Below are positions 12,165 to 23,000 of a stretch of DNA of 64,000 nucleotides, in pieces. Location: contig NC_035448.2 of NCBI RefSeq assembly GCF_002127325.2, positions 62,235,751 to 62,299,750 of the forward strand, read 5' to 3'. The notes below the pieces were generated by a model. It did no database searches. It was given only the letters and a program-made list of their open reading frames with translations, and was not told the DNA's origin. The DNA comes from Helianthus annuus. Its lineage: Eukaryota > Streptophyta > Magnoliopsida > Asterales > Asteraceae. A program made the translations under genes and the position numbers. The stretch's first letter is position 1. Each line of letters starts with the position of its first letter.

Positions 12165-12420
12165 CCATCGTCCTCAGGTTAGTCAGGACACTTACGTAAA
12201 ACCTACGTAAATTAGTATCTACCACTGTCTCCCGGGTCAGGAGGACACTTACGTAAAACCTACGTAAACTCATACCTACTACTGTCTTCCGGGTCGGAAG
12301 GACACTTACGTAAAACCTACGTAAACCCCACGCGTACCACTGTCCTCGGGGAAGGGCACTCACGTAAAACCTACGTGACCTTGTACGTATTCCTGTTCTC
12401 GGGCTAAGAAGAACACATGG
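12165..12420. repeat. Tandem ACTTACGTAAAACCTACGTAAA units (D LTR)
   Basis: About four units of ~60 bases, each holding a palindromic core ACGTAAAACCTACGT preceded by a CTGTCNTC...GG hairpin-like segment. Similar cores occur in the LTRs of A (36955-37095, 44245-44375) and, reversed, of C (28020-28115, 35264-35359). Confidence 0.85.
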
Positions 12421-12444
12421 TTGCAAATAGTCTAGTAAGTATAA

Positions 12445-12625
12445 ACATGGGAAGCCCCCAATAGTAAAGATAAACGTGGGAATCCCCCACTGGAAATAAA
12501 TGTAATCATGGGAAACCCCCGCTAGTAATACATATAATTAGGGAAAACCCCCCTCTAGTAGTACATATAATCAGGGAACCCCCCCCCCTAGTAGTACATA
12601 CATACATGGGAAGCCCCCACTAAAT
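12445..12625. repeat. Tandem CATGGGAAGCCCCCACTAG units (D LTR)
   Basis: About six degenerate copies of a ~30-base unit around (C/A)ATGGGAANCCCCCNCTAGTA. The LTRs of A and C have one copy each (near 37170 and 44460; near 27945 and 35190). B has four of a variant (19190-19360). Confidence 0.8.
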
Positions 12626-12997
12626 GAATATACGATTTGTTATTACGAACTTACTTACTGTGAACTTGCTCAACTAGTTGTTGACTCTCTGCTGCATTCC
12701 TTGCAGGACCTTAGGTACATATGGAGCTTGCACAGGGAGGAGCAGGTCGTTGTGGGACATGGGTCGTGAATACTATGTTGAACACTTATGACATCTCAAA
12801 CTATTATTTATGTTGGGTTTACTTACTTGCTTCCGCTACTTAAACAAAGTTTGGTTTGAACATCAATTGTATTGAATTGGGTTTTACGAACTACATTAAT
12901 TATTATACACCATGTTCAATATGATTGATGGCTTGATCCTGGTCATGTCACGCCTCCAAGCGGTGGTACTCCGCGTGTGGATTTTGGGGGTCTGACA

Positions 12998-13551
12998 AAT
13001 AACATTTTGAATTCATGAAGGTTGTTTTTGAAAATATAGGCAATGTTTTTGAAATCATGCATTTGATATGTTAAGTAAATACACTATATTAAAAATGTTT
13101 TTAACTATATATAAAATGTTTTTGAAATCATGAAGGTTGTTTTGAAAACTTATGTTATGCATGTTAATAAATCAGAACGTAATGGGTATGAGATTTGAAA
13201 ATACCCTTAGTTATCTAACCAAGGATTCAAAGGCACAGATGCGCAAAAAGCACGATTACTCAAAATTTCACTTTATTTCTTGTACTTTGTCTCCTAGAAT
13301 GAAACGAGTACTTAAATTTTTCAAGGAAATCATGAGCGATCACTTGAAAGGGAGAATCACAAGAGTAGTTTGTAAAGAGCATAGTTCCTTGATGTAGGTA
13401 TCATAGGGAAATGCCATATACACATGTAACTACATTTGTATATCAGAATTGCGAACAACGACTTTCATTTATGAACAAAACAGATTGTTTCACAATACAA
13501 GAAAACAAAAGAAACAAAGGCATAAGACAGCAACATCTTTTGCTCGGCCAA
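12998..13551 (-). other. AT-rich internal part of E, no gene recognised
   Basis: Contains an imperfect direct repeat (TCATGAAGGTTGTTTT near 13013 and 13127) and AT-rich sequence. An 81-codon plus-strand frame at 13152-13397 (starting MLCMLINQN) has no recognisable motif and lies antisense to E. I do not call it a gene. Confidence 0.5.
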
Positions 13552-14098
13552 ATGCTTATCCAAGGGTTGGATTTGCATTGACAATCTTCGGGCATTTGTT
13601 CCTGAAATGGCTCGTCTCACCACAGTTATAGCAAGTACCAGACGGGAAACGAGCTTGAGTAGGGTTGACTTGGAGTTGGGTAGCAGCAAGGTTTGCAACA
13701 GCTTTGTTTTGGATAGCAAAGCGGCATATGTTAATCAAATGTCCCAACCGTCCACAGTAGGTACATTTGGAGCAGGGTATGAGGTGTAAATGATGACGGT
13801 TTCATCGCTTGCACCATGGGGCAGCTCCCAAGTACGGCTTCCTAGCTGGTGGCGTCACTACCTGGCTAGGTCCCGCTTGATTAGGTGTAACTGCTATGGG
13901 TTTCTTTGAAGCCTTACGCTTTCTTGATTTTGGTGCAGGCCTGACTTCTGCTTCCTTCGGTGACTCTTGAGTGGCTCCATTTTTGAGACGAGACATGGCA
14001 ATGCCTAGATCCACAGACTTCAGTATCACTTCGCCTATTTGCTGGGCAAATTTGGCTGTTTGCTCGGACATTTGACCGTTGTTGAGATGAAGAGACAT
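13552..14098 (-). pseudogene. Nucleocapsid-only gag remnant of E
   Basis: A frame begins MSLHLNNGQ at 14098 and runs 98 codons to a TGA at 13804-13802. The same frame continues through a cysteine/histidine-rich stretch with HLINIC and a clear knuckle CYNCGETSHFRNKC (about 13640-13600). It ends at TAA near 13552. Upstream is a Lys/Arg-rich segment and PYLGAAPWCKR, like the start of the chromovirus gag zinc region. The capsid part of gag is absent, so this ~180-codon frame could at most make an RNA-binding protein, and the internal stop argues against that. No pol follows. Confidence 0.65.
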
Positions 14099-14655
14099 TC
14101 TAGAAGAAAATGAAAGACATAGGAAGCAACAAATGAAATGTTATCGGATAAACAAACAGAAAGGCAATGCATACAAATTGCAATCATTTGTTTGTTACCT
14201 AAGGCAAACAAATGAGACGGTGACAAATCAAAGCAAGCGGGTCATAATAATGTATCGCTGAAGACATGCTTGCCTATAAGTGAACACTCACCCCAAGAGT
14301 TCCCATGTAAGAGTGACTGGTCCGATACTGCGGATTTGTACGAACACTCTAGCCTTAGACAGAAAACTCAGAGTACAGGCGTTCACCCTTCCAGTTTGCA
14401 CGTGTTCACATTATAAGACCCAAACTTTGACGAGATTTGAAGACTTAGAGGGTTCAAAACCTTATAATCAATCATCCTAGAAGAGATGATTGCTTTTCAA
14501 AGTGGTTTGAAATTATGTTCTTGTTGTGGTTGTCGCCTAAGGATAGGTGACGGTATTGTTTTATGACTAAACGCAAGTAAACTCGCCTTAGGGTCCTAGG
14601 AAGGTTATAGACTAGGTCAAAGCATTACTAATAACCTAATTCCCTATAACCATGA

Positions 14656-14667
14656 GCTCTGATACCA
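14656..14667 (-). other. Primer-binding site of E, tRNA-Met type
   Basis: Minus strand reads TGGTATCAGAGC, seven bases inside the end of the 5' LTR at 14675. It confirms the minus orientation of E and marks the LTR boundary. Confidence 0.85.
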
Positions 14668-14674
14668 ACTTTTC

Positions 14675-15438
14675 TGTCACACCCCGACCACGTAAAACAA
14701 CAAAACGTGGCGGAATCGTCGGGGAGTGTTGTAACAGAATCATTGTTTCATAACACATGGAAAAATTGAAATTTTGTTTTATTGATTAAATGAGTTACAA
14801 TGTCTTAACAAACAAAGAAGTATAACATAATTAACTAGTCTTGCGTCTGTTATTGTCACTAAGGCCCAAGTCCGCCTATGTGTATCTTGACCAATCCTAT
14901 GCATCATCTCCTGAAACACATGTGAAAATAGGTACGTCAGCATAAAAATGCCGGCGAGTACATAAGTTTTATTGATTTAGGATTCATGACTTATAAGTTT
15001 AGAAAAAAAAAGTTGTTTAACAAAAGTCAGTCATGATCCTTGTAAAATGTTTTTTGTTTTATAAATCATTTGAAAAGCGATGATAAGGTAGATGATATGT
15101 AAAAGAGTAATGTAAGGTTAAATGAATAACCAAGTAAAAATGAGTTTGTATAAAATAAGTTGTTTGTAAAACAATGTCTTCTGAAAAATATGTTATATGT
15201 CTAAACTGAAATGATTTAAACAACGCTGCGATATGTAATATCATACAAACACTTATATATAGGAAGTACCAGCGGCGTATCCACCGTGCTTGTATCATAT
15301 TACACGCGCCTCGTTACTTAAATCACTTACCCAAACAAACCACCAATGTAAGATGTCTATGTTTAAACCAATTGCCAAATGTATTGAATAATATATCAAA
15401 ATGTTTATGTCAAGATGTAAATCATGTAATGTATAACC
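14675..15438 (-). repeat. Truncated 5' LTR of E
   Basis: Matches 4717 to about 5478 of the 3' LTR with scattered differences, then stops abruptly inside GTATAACC. From 15439 the sequence belongs to Athila-like element F. The missing ~2.8 kb includes the LTR start, so the E target duplication is lost. Confidence 0.85.
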
Positions 15439-15958
15439 TGCATGTCGGAGATATTTCTCTCTATCACTCCGACCCGGACATATGTGTTGCTGGCCATGTT
15501 GTAGGTGTTCCTGGTGCACATAAGGTTTTCCTGCAATAAGTCATGTAAGCTTTGAAAGTTAGGAAAACCACCTCCTTGAGAGGAGGATTGACCCGGATCA
15601 CCCTGGTGCTGGTAGTGGTACTGGGGAGGAGGATGGATGTGTGGAGCATGTAAGACGAGAGCTTCTTGAGGGTTCCATGCATGCCCTTGAACCGTTTGGA
15701 ATCTGACCGTCCCGTCATCCGCTTCATAGATCAAGTTCATGGAGCGGCAAATGACCACGGTCCCTTTTGAAAGGACCTCGGCATCCTTGGCACAAAGTGT
15801 TTGAAAAGGCGGTAAATCCACCCTCCAAACAGAATAGGAGTCGGGGGAGTAGCAAGTTGGTTCAAGTGCATGTTTCGGAGTAGCAGGTATGGAACATCGA
15901 GGTTGGTACGGGTGTGAATGCAATGGAGGACTAGGAGATCACGCAACCCAACAACACC
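15439..15958 (-). pseudogene. 3' half of the Athila-like downstream ORF (element F)
   Basis: Continues the minus-strand frame that is cut at 44876 by insertion of A. The last five bases (15954-15958, ACACC) are the target duplication. The frame begins around RDLLVLHCIHTRTNLDV, then shifts once near 15755 and continues as EADDGTVRFQTVQGHAWNP and a Gln/Pro-rich stretch. It is cut at 15439, where truncated LTR of E begins. In Athila elements this position, downstream of integrase, carries the ORF usually called env-like or ATHILA ORF. I see no clear transmembrane segment here. Family assignment is moderately sure, function unknown. Confidence 0.65.
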
Positions 15959-17218
15959 TGTGACAACTCGAACTTTAGACTTACTTTGTGTAACGATACG
16001 TGTTTACGAGAACGTTATTGATTGAATGAATACTTGGTACGTTATGTTTATGTGCATTATGTGTGTATGTATGTTATGTGTTGCACGAGCCCAAACCACA
16101 CACTAAAACCCGATCGCACAAGGCTAACCGGTCACACAAGCCCATTTGGGCCACACGTGGAAATCGGATCCACTAGGCAACCGAGTGGGCTTGGCCCACT
16201 CCCCACTCGCAAACACCTAAACCAAGTATGGAGGCTTTGTTTCTCATTGTTGTTACAATTTTCATAACACACACAACCCTAGACCTTCTCTCTTTCTCAC
16301 GCAAACCCGACGGCAAAGGCACCAAGCGACCGGCGATCACCTCCTAGTTCGAGTCACCCCTTTACTCGTAATCGGTTAGTATGTTTGTTTGGTTATTATG
16401 ATTGAATGATGTATGGTTTGCATGATCGTACGATGTGATACTAATTGGTAGTACTCATGATAACCGGCCATGTGTGTGTTCACTTAATCGGATCCTAGTG
16501 GGTTCATGTGCTTAGTAAATCGGATTAATTGATGTTAATCGGCTAATATGTTCTGTCACTTGAATTGGATATGATGTTGATTGTTGTGATGTTTTTAAAC
16601 CGGCTTCATGTTGTTAAATAAGGATAATTATTCAAGGTTTTGATATGTTGTTCATGTGGTTGTGAATTAGGGTTCATACGGATTTAGTGCTAAAAACCCT
16701 GTTTGATCGATGGTTTGCTAGTTGGATAGTTGAGATTGTGTTAATTGATAATTGCCAAAATATGGAAACTATGTAACGGATAATGGATTATAACCATTCT
16801 GCATGAAATCAGGAAATCAGTTACAAATTGATAGTTTGGACACGGTTGCGAGTCGGTATCACCAATTGCGACTCGAAACCTCACACCGGCACAACAGCAC
16901 GAGCCGCAATCACAGTTGCGAGTCCCGTTGCGACTCGTAACCAGGCCATGATGAGCCGTAACCACCTGTTGCGACTCGTAACCCGGTTGCGACTCAAGAT
17001 CATTAGTTGCCACTCGGGAACACCCCAGTTGCGAGTCCCGTTGCGACTCGGGACCTTCTCGTTGCGACTCGAGACGGACTTTATGTTTTTGGATTTTCAC
17101 TGTTGCAAGCCCAACTGATTTGGGCCGAACACTTGGACCTTGTTTAACTGATTGTTATTGGACTGCTATGAAATATGTGTGAATTGCCATGATCAATACG
17201 TGTTAGAAACCTACGTGC
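15959..17218 (+). repeat. A 5' LTR, segment 1
   Basis: Starts TGTGACAACTCG and matches 42697-43956. It holds the proposed leader-intron donor TCGGTTAGT near 16380 and a GTTGCGACTCG microrepeat cluster (about 16840-17080). It is interrupted at the CGTGC target (17214-17218) by element B. Confidence 0.9.
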
Positions 17219-17526
17219 TGTGACAACTCGAAATTTAGAACCTTTCGTTGTAACTTGCTTGTACGTTATGTGACTAGTTAAAATGATAACGTGAACCTTT
17301 TTATATGATAAGTGCTTTGTTGCGTGTGTATTATATATATATGTGTACGTGTTATATGTGAACCGAGAACCCGACACGAAACAACGGACCCGACTCGAGA
17401 CCAAGAGGTCTCGAGTGAATAGTGACCGAATAGGCCTTTGGGCCGAGAACTTTGTGGCCGGTTGGGCCATTGGGCCGTGAACCCCCACTCGAAACCCACT
17501 AAGGGTGCACACTCTTGGAACTTGAC

Positions 17527-17534
17527 TATATAAA
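17527..17534 (+). promoter_or_regulatory. TATA box of the B LTR
   Basis: TATATAAA about 310 bases from the LTR start, followed ~30-60 bases on by a CA/CT-rich stretch typical of plant transcript starts. The same box is at 25109-25116 in the 3' LTR. Confidence 0.7.
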
Positions 17535-18289
17535 CTACCCTTAGTTAGTTTTTGCCATTTGTTGAACAATACAACACACACACTCTCCTACTTTTCTCTC
17601 TAAGCCTTAAGCACACAAACCCACCTCCAAGACTCTCGGATCTAATCGGTTAGCACAAGAACTCTCGGGCTTGGAACTTCGGATCGACACACACACACAC
17701 TTCATTAACCGGTTAGTGCTTTTAATGTTTATGGATTTATGTTAATCATGTTAAATGATAAAATGCATGAGATGATGTTTATTGTTAGTATTTCTTGATG
17801 ATTATTGATTAGTTTATGTTATGTTTGTGTTTAAATGGATGCATGAATGAGATGAAGTTTTATGTATGTTAACAAGTTATAGTGTTGGAATGTGTTGCTA
17901 AAGAACTCATGACATCTTGTGTTAAATAGAGTTAAACTACTAGATCTTGATGATACATGAAATCGGATTTGCATTTCTCATGAAATCGGACTTGTATGAA
18001 AACCGGGTTATGTGTTATGCTTAGTGTTTTGATGCTTGTTCATAGTGTTGATTGAATAAGTGGTTAAAATGTTATGAACTTGATGAAGATGGGTTTGAAC
18101 ATAGGAAGAACACTTTGAATGATAGTTGAAGATTGAAAACCCTTGTGATTTTGATCCATCTTTGACTAATAACCTGATTAGGAAATATGTTAGTGGAATT
18201 CTATTGGTTATTTCCGGATTTGGGCCTGATTATACTGTACCACTAATCTGACTACATCTGCATCAACACGTGAACGTGAAAATGACAGC

Positions 18290-18535
18290 TTACCGACTCG
18301 CAATCACCCGTTGCGACTCGCAACCACGGCGTGATGACTCGAGACCACGCGGTTGCGACTCGCAACCATAACAGGACAAGCCGAAACCACAGGTTACGAG
18401 TCCGGTTGCGACTCGAGACCTTAGCATGATGAACCGAGACTACGGTTGCGACACCGGTTGCGACTCGCAACCATCCATGATCAACACACAGCATGACTCG
18501 AGACCATGCTTGCGAGTCCGGTTGCGACTCGAGAC
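18290..18535. repeat. GTTGCGACTCG / ACTCGAGACC microrepeat cluster (B LTR)
   Basis: About a dozen interleaved copies of GTTGCGACTCGCAACC-like and GACTCGAGACC-like near-palindromes. In the 3' LTR the same block lost 52 bases between two copies of GGTT(A/G)CGA, a short direct repeat consistent with slippage or local recombination. Confidence 0.88.
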
Positions 18536-19189
18536 CACACTTTGGGCCTTAGTTAGTGGGCCGGACTTATGAACTTCTGTGCTACTGTTGATGAGTTATT
18601 TGGGCCTGTTATCACGAGCCCAACTGTTTGGACTTTGAACATGTGATTAACTGTTACCTATGAACTGCTACTGATTAAACGTGTCTGCCATACGTGTTGA
18701 ACATTTGTGCACTACTTGGTTCGAATCTGATTATACGTGATAACCGTGATAGGACGTTATTGACTACTTGCGACTTGATTGACTTTCTGTGATTAACTGC
18801 CGAGCAAACCGAGGTGAGTTCACACCCTTTACAAAGCATGGGATTCCCTGGGTTGGGAACGGGATTCAGGAACGTGGGTTCCTCGTCTACCTTTGGGTAG
18901 GACGTCAGTGGTTCAGGAATGTGATTCCTCGTCCGGATGGACGGATAAACGTACTAGACTAAAACTCTATCACGAAGTCCCTCCTTTTTGTATCGACTAA
19001 TCGCCGGGCCAATGGCGAGCGGGTCATTAGTTAGATAGCGCTATTTAGGTCTGACAAGCCTCACACCGTGCCGCAGAGGACGGGCGTGAACTAATGGATC
19101 TGGGGCACGTCAATGATGATAGACATTGATGTTTTCAGGGCACATAAACATGACTACAGTCAGCAATCGATACGGTAACGAGTCTAGTA

Positions 19190-19360
19190 TACACATGGGG
19201 TAGCCCCCACGGCTGGAGAGCCAGATGATGTACATGGGGTAGCCCCCACGGCCGAAATGCCTGATAACTACATGGGGTAGCCCCCACGGCCGGAGTGCCG
19301 GAGTAACTGGGAACGAACTGGTCACGTTTTTAAAACTATGGGGTAACCCCCACGGCAGGA
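19190..19360. repeat. Four CATGGGGTAGCCCCCACGG units (B LTR)
   Basis: Copies near 19193, 19233, 19271 and 19338, about 40-67 bases apart, each followed by a GC-rich CGG-AG-GCCG segment able to pair with itself. Repeated at 26723-26890 in the 3' LTR. Confidence 0.88.
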
Positions 19361-19739
19361 TGCCAGATAATGTAAACTGTTTTCGAAACAACTAAAACGA
19401 ACGCCCACCCGTGAACTCACTCAACTAGTTGTTGACTCGTTACTACATGCTTTGCAGGACCATAGGTACTCAGTGGGAGCTTGCATGGAGGAGGATCGTT
19501 GTGGGACAGGGATTGCTACAAGACTATGTTAAACTTGAAACTTTTGGAACTTATGTTACAACTTTAAACTTATGCTTCCGCTTACAACTTAAACTTATTT
19601 GTTTTGGAACACCAATCGTATTGGTTAAACTTTTATAATTACTTATATGCTTGTTCAGTATGATTGGTGGCTGGATCCTGGTCAGTCACGCCTCCAAGCG
19701 GTAGTACTCCGCAGGTGGGATTTTGGGGGTGTGACAGAT

Positions 19740-19753
19740 TGGTATCAGAGCCA
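19740..19753 (+). other. Primer-binding site of B, tRNA-Met type
   Basis: TGGTATCAGAGCCA, three bases (GAT) after the LTR end. Complementary to the 3' end of initiator tRNA-Met, the usual primer for this group. Confidence 0.9.
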
Positions 19754-20044
19754 TTGGTTATAGTGAACTTGGTTTTAATAAAGGAGAAACGTTTTTGTTA
19801 AAACCAGACTATAACCGGTTTAGTGCTCAACGGTCCACAACGACACTTCGCTCCTCATGCAAGGCTCGACGTTCTAGGTAATATAATGTATGTATATGGC
19901 CTACTTGTTAGTTGCGTAGTACATTGCTCATGGTATGCTTGACTAGTATAACTACTGTTGTTTGAACACATGCGTACTTACTCTGTCCTACTATCGTGCT
20001 TTCGCGAACCTCTCTCACACGTATTGCTTTTATTATGAAGAACC

Positions 20045-23000
20045 ATGTCTGGACGCGTTAACATGACACAAGCCCAGTTGACGGCTTTGATCAACGAGCG
20101 AGTTGCCGCAGCGCTCGCAGCTGCACGCGCAGGAGGTATATCCTGCAGTCCGAAATTGTTCTAGGATCATTTGGATCCTACTCTCGTGAACCAACCTTTG
20201 TGTTAAACTCTGTCTTTTCTTTCACCTACCTTAGGTCAGTATGCTCATGCACCGGTGTGCACTTTTAAGACCTTTATGGACTGTCGACCCACTACTTTTA
20301 GCGGAACTGAGGGAGCAGTAGGTCTCCTACACTGGTTTGAGAAACTGGAGTCTGTGTTCGAAATGTGTGAATGCCCTGAAGCGCGCAGGGTGAAGTATGC
20401 TACTGGTACTCTCGAGGGTTTGGCTCTCACGTGGTGGAATGCTCAAGTGCAGATGTTAGGGTTGGTTGCTGCCAATGCCACCCCATGGGAAACTTTCAAG
20501 GAAATGATCAGGGAGGAATACTGCAGTCGTGACGACATTTACAAACTGGAAGATGAGTTCTACAATCTTAAGATGTCGGGGTCAGAAATTGAGGCATACA
20601 CTAAGAGATCGCATGAGCTTGCTTTGTTGTGTCCTACCATGGTGGATCCTCCCTACAAGCGAATTGAACTCTATCTCAAGGGCTTGGTGCCAGAGATCCA
20701 AAGTCATGTGACTTCAGCGAGGTTGACTACTATCCAGCAGGTTGTACAGTTGGCTCACCGTCTCACTGACCAAGCGGTGGAGCAGAACAAGTTACCGAAG
20801 CGCATAGGTGCTGCAACTACTTCTGGTGCTTCTAGTGGGGATAAACGGAAATGGGATGGAACTTCAAGCAGGGGTTCAACTTCGGTGCAAACTCAGTCTC
20901 AGCAGAGAAAGACGGACGATCACAAGAGCCCCAGTCAGCAATCGTCTGGTGGTCAAAGTCATGGTGGGTACAAAGGAAATCACCCCAAGTGCAATCGTTG
21001 TAGCCTACACCACAGTGGGCCATGCACCAGGGGCAACTGTCATCGATGCAACAAGCCTGGTCATGTTGCAAAGGATTGCAGAAGCGCATACCCCGTCAAC
21101 CAGAATCGTCAGCAACCTCAGCAGAACCAGCGACAGCAGCAGGGTAACAACAAAGGGTGCTTTCAGTGCGGAGCTGAAGGCCACTTCAAGAAGGATTGTC
21201 CCCAACTGAACCAGAACAACAACAATCAGGGGAATGGTAACAATGGGAACAACAACAACAATGGTGCTAGGGGACGTGTGTTCGTGATTGGTCAAGGAGA
21301 AGCAAGGAATGATCCCAACGTGGTGACGGGTAAGTTCCTTCTCGACGACTTTTATGCTACAGTCTTATTTGATTCGGGTGCCGATACTAGCTATGTGTCA
21401 CTAGAAGTTAGTAAGATGCTTAAGCGTATTCCTACACCCCTGAGCGACAAGCACACTGTCGAGCTAGCTAATGGTAAGAGTTTGGAAGCCTCACACGTAG
21501 TCAAGGGTTGCCAGCTTATTCTCGCTAACCAGACTTTCTCTATCGATCTTATTCCTATTGTCTTGGGTAGTTTCGACGTTGTCATTGGGATGGATTGGTT
21601 ATCCCAACACCGAGCAGAGATTCTTTGCAACGAGAAGATCGTTCGTATTCCTGGTTTAGGTAGTGAACCTCTCATGATTCGTGGCGACAAGAGAAGTGCT
21701 GTTGAGAACATTATCTCTCTTCTTAAGGCCCAGAAATGCTTACGAAAGGGCCACACTGCGATTTTGGCTCTAGTTACTGATACCACAGAGAAGGAGAAGA
21801 AGCTAGAGGATTTTCCGGTTGTACGCGACTATCCTGAGGTATTCCCTGAGGAATTACCTGGTCTTCCGCCCCATCGCCAAGTCGAGTTTCAGATTGATCT
21901 AGCTCCTGGAGCCGCGCCTGTAGCCCGTGCACCTTATCGTTTAGCGCCATCAGAGTTGGAAGAACTCTCCACGCAACTACAAGAACTCTTGGATAAGGGT
22001 TTTATTCGTCCTAGCTCATCGCCTTGGGGAGCTCCAGTGCTTTTTGTGAAGAAGAAGGATGGTACCTTCAGAATGTGTATCGACTATCGCGAACTCAACA
22101 AAGTGACTGTGAAGAATCGTTATCCTCTACCGCGTATTGACGACTTGTTCGACCAGTTGCAGGGGTCGAGCTACTATTCAAAGATCGATCTGAGATCGGG
22201 ATATCACCAGCTGAGAGTTCGGGAAGGGGATGTCTCTAAGACGGCCTTTAGGACTCGATATGGGCACTATGAGTTTCTGGTCATGCCGTTTGGGCTGACG
22301 AACGCACCGGCAGTTTTTATGGATTTGATGAATCGAGTGTGCAAACCGTATCTGGACAAGTTTGTTATAGTCTTCATCGACGACATCCTGATCTATTCTA
22401 AGAGCAAAGAAGAGCACGAACAACATCTACGACTTATTTTGGAACTCCTTCGGAAGGAACAGCTTTACGCAAAATTCTCGAAATGCGACTTCTGGCTTCG
22501 TGAAGTCCATTTCCTAGGGCATGTGGTGAACAAGGATGGGATTCACGTTGATCCATCCAAAGTGGAATCTATTAAGAACTGGCCTGCGCCTCGCACACCA
22601 AAGGAAATTCGCCAATTTTTGGGATTGGCAGGTTATTACAGGAGATTCATTAAGGATTTTTCTAAGATCGCGCAGCCCCTCACGTTGTTAACACAGAAAG
22701 GCGTTGTTTATCATTGGGGAAATGCACAAGAGTTAGCTTTTCAGCATCTAAAGGATAGACTTTGTAGTGCACCTATCCTTTCACTGCCAGAGGGCACAGA
22801 AGATTTTGTGGTTTACTGTGATGCATCAATTCAAGGTCTTGGTTGTGTATTGATGCAACGAGATAAAGTCATAGCTTACGCCTCACGACAACTTAAAGTT
22901 CACGAGAAGAACTACACTACGCATGATTTAGAGCTGGGAGCTGTTGTTTTTGCACTTAAGTTATGGCGGCATTACCTGTACGGAACCAAGTGCGCCATCT

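Larger units (their letters stand above)
9087..12997 (+). mobile_element. D: 5'-truncated Tekay-like chromovirus
   Basis: Homology to A-C begins abruptly near 9087, just before the integrase region. It continues through integrase, chromodomain, twin hairpins (10556-10576 perfect, 10635-10653 with one mismatch), PPT GATGGGGATAA (10661-10671) and a complete 3' LTR. The 5' LTR, gag, protease, reverse transcriptase and RNase H are gone. It sits inside E in the opposite orientation. The 5' truncation means no target duplication can be tested. Confidence 0.85.
10672..12997 (+). repeat. 3' LTR of D (2326 bp)
   Basis: Starts TGTGACAACTCG after the PPT and ends GGGGGTCTGACA, where the usual terminal TGTGACA has decayed to TCTGACA. 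It contains a cluster of CTCGACTCGAGACC motifs (about 11565-11805) and two tandem blocks described separately. The proposed leader-intron donor GTTAGT is near 11092 and the acceptor TTGCAG near 12706. Confidence 0.85.
4717..15438 (-). mobile_element. E: gypsy element with 3.5-kb LTR, pol-less, non-autonomous
   Basis: Minus-strand order: truncated 5' LTR (15438-14675), tRNA-Met-type primer site (14667-14656), a short gag-like frame (14098-13552), AT-rich sequence, element D inserted in the opposite orientation (12997-9087), then 9086-8261 with a polypurine tract, and the 3' LTR (8260-4717). No protease, reverse transcriptase or integrase of this orientation is present. It is either a large non-autonomous derivative or a badly deleted chromovirus. 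The pre-PPT hairpin AAATTTCG/CGAAATTT (8278-8296) and LTR ends TGTGACA...TGTGACA tie it to the chromoviruses A-D. Confidence 0.75.
17219..19736 (+). repeat. B 5' LTR (2518 bp)
   Basis: Starts TGTGACAACTCG and ends GGGGGTGTGACA. It has a TATA box ~310 bases in, so U3 is short and the transcribed leader about 2.2 kb. ACTCGAGACC motifs occur upstream of the TATA box (17372-17420), and a larger GTTGCGACTCG(C)AACC/ACTCGAGACC cluster lies in the leader (18290-18535). Four CATGGGGTAGCCCCCACGG units lie at 19190-19360. Confidence 0.92.

Noticed and set aside
12142..12426. Repetitive 94-codon minus-strand frame with RRFYVSVL units
   Set aside because: By-product of the ACGTAAAACCTACGT tandem block in the LTR.
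19740..19753. TGGTATCAGAGC sites as possible tRNA genes
   Set aside because: No cloverleaf around them, and each lies beside an LTR edge. They are primer-binding sites.
20808..21295. Overlapping 96-133-codon frames inside gag of B
   Set aside because: Out-of-frame shadows of the Gln/Asn-rich zinc-knuckle region. The main frame carries all conserved motifs.
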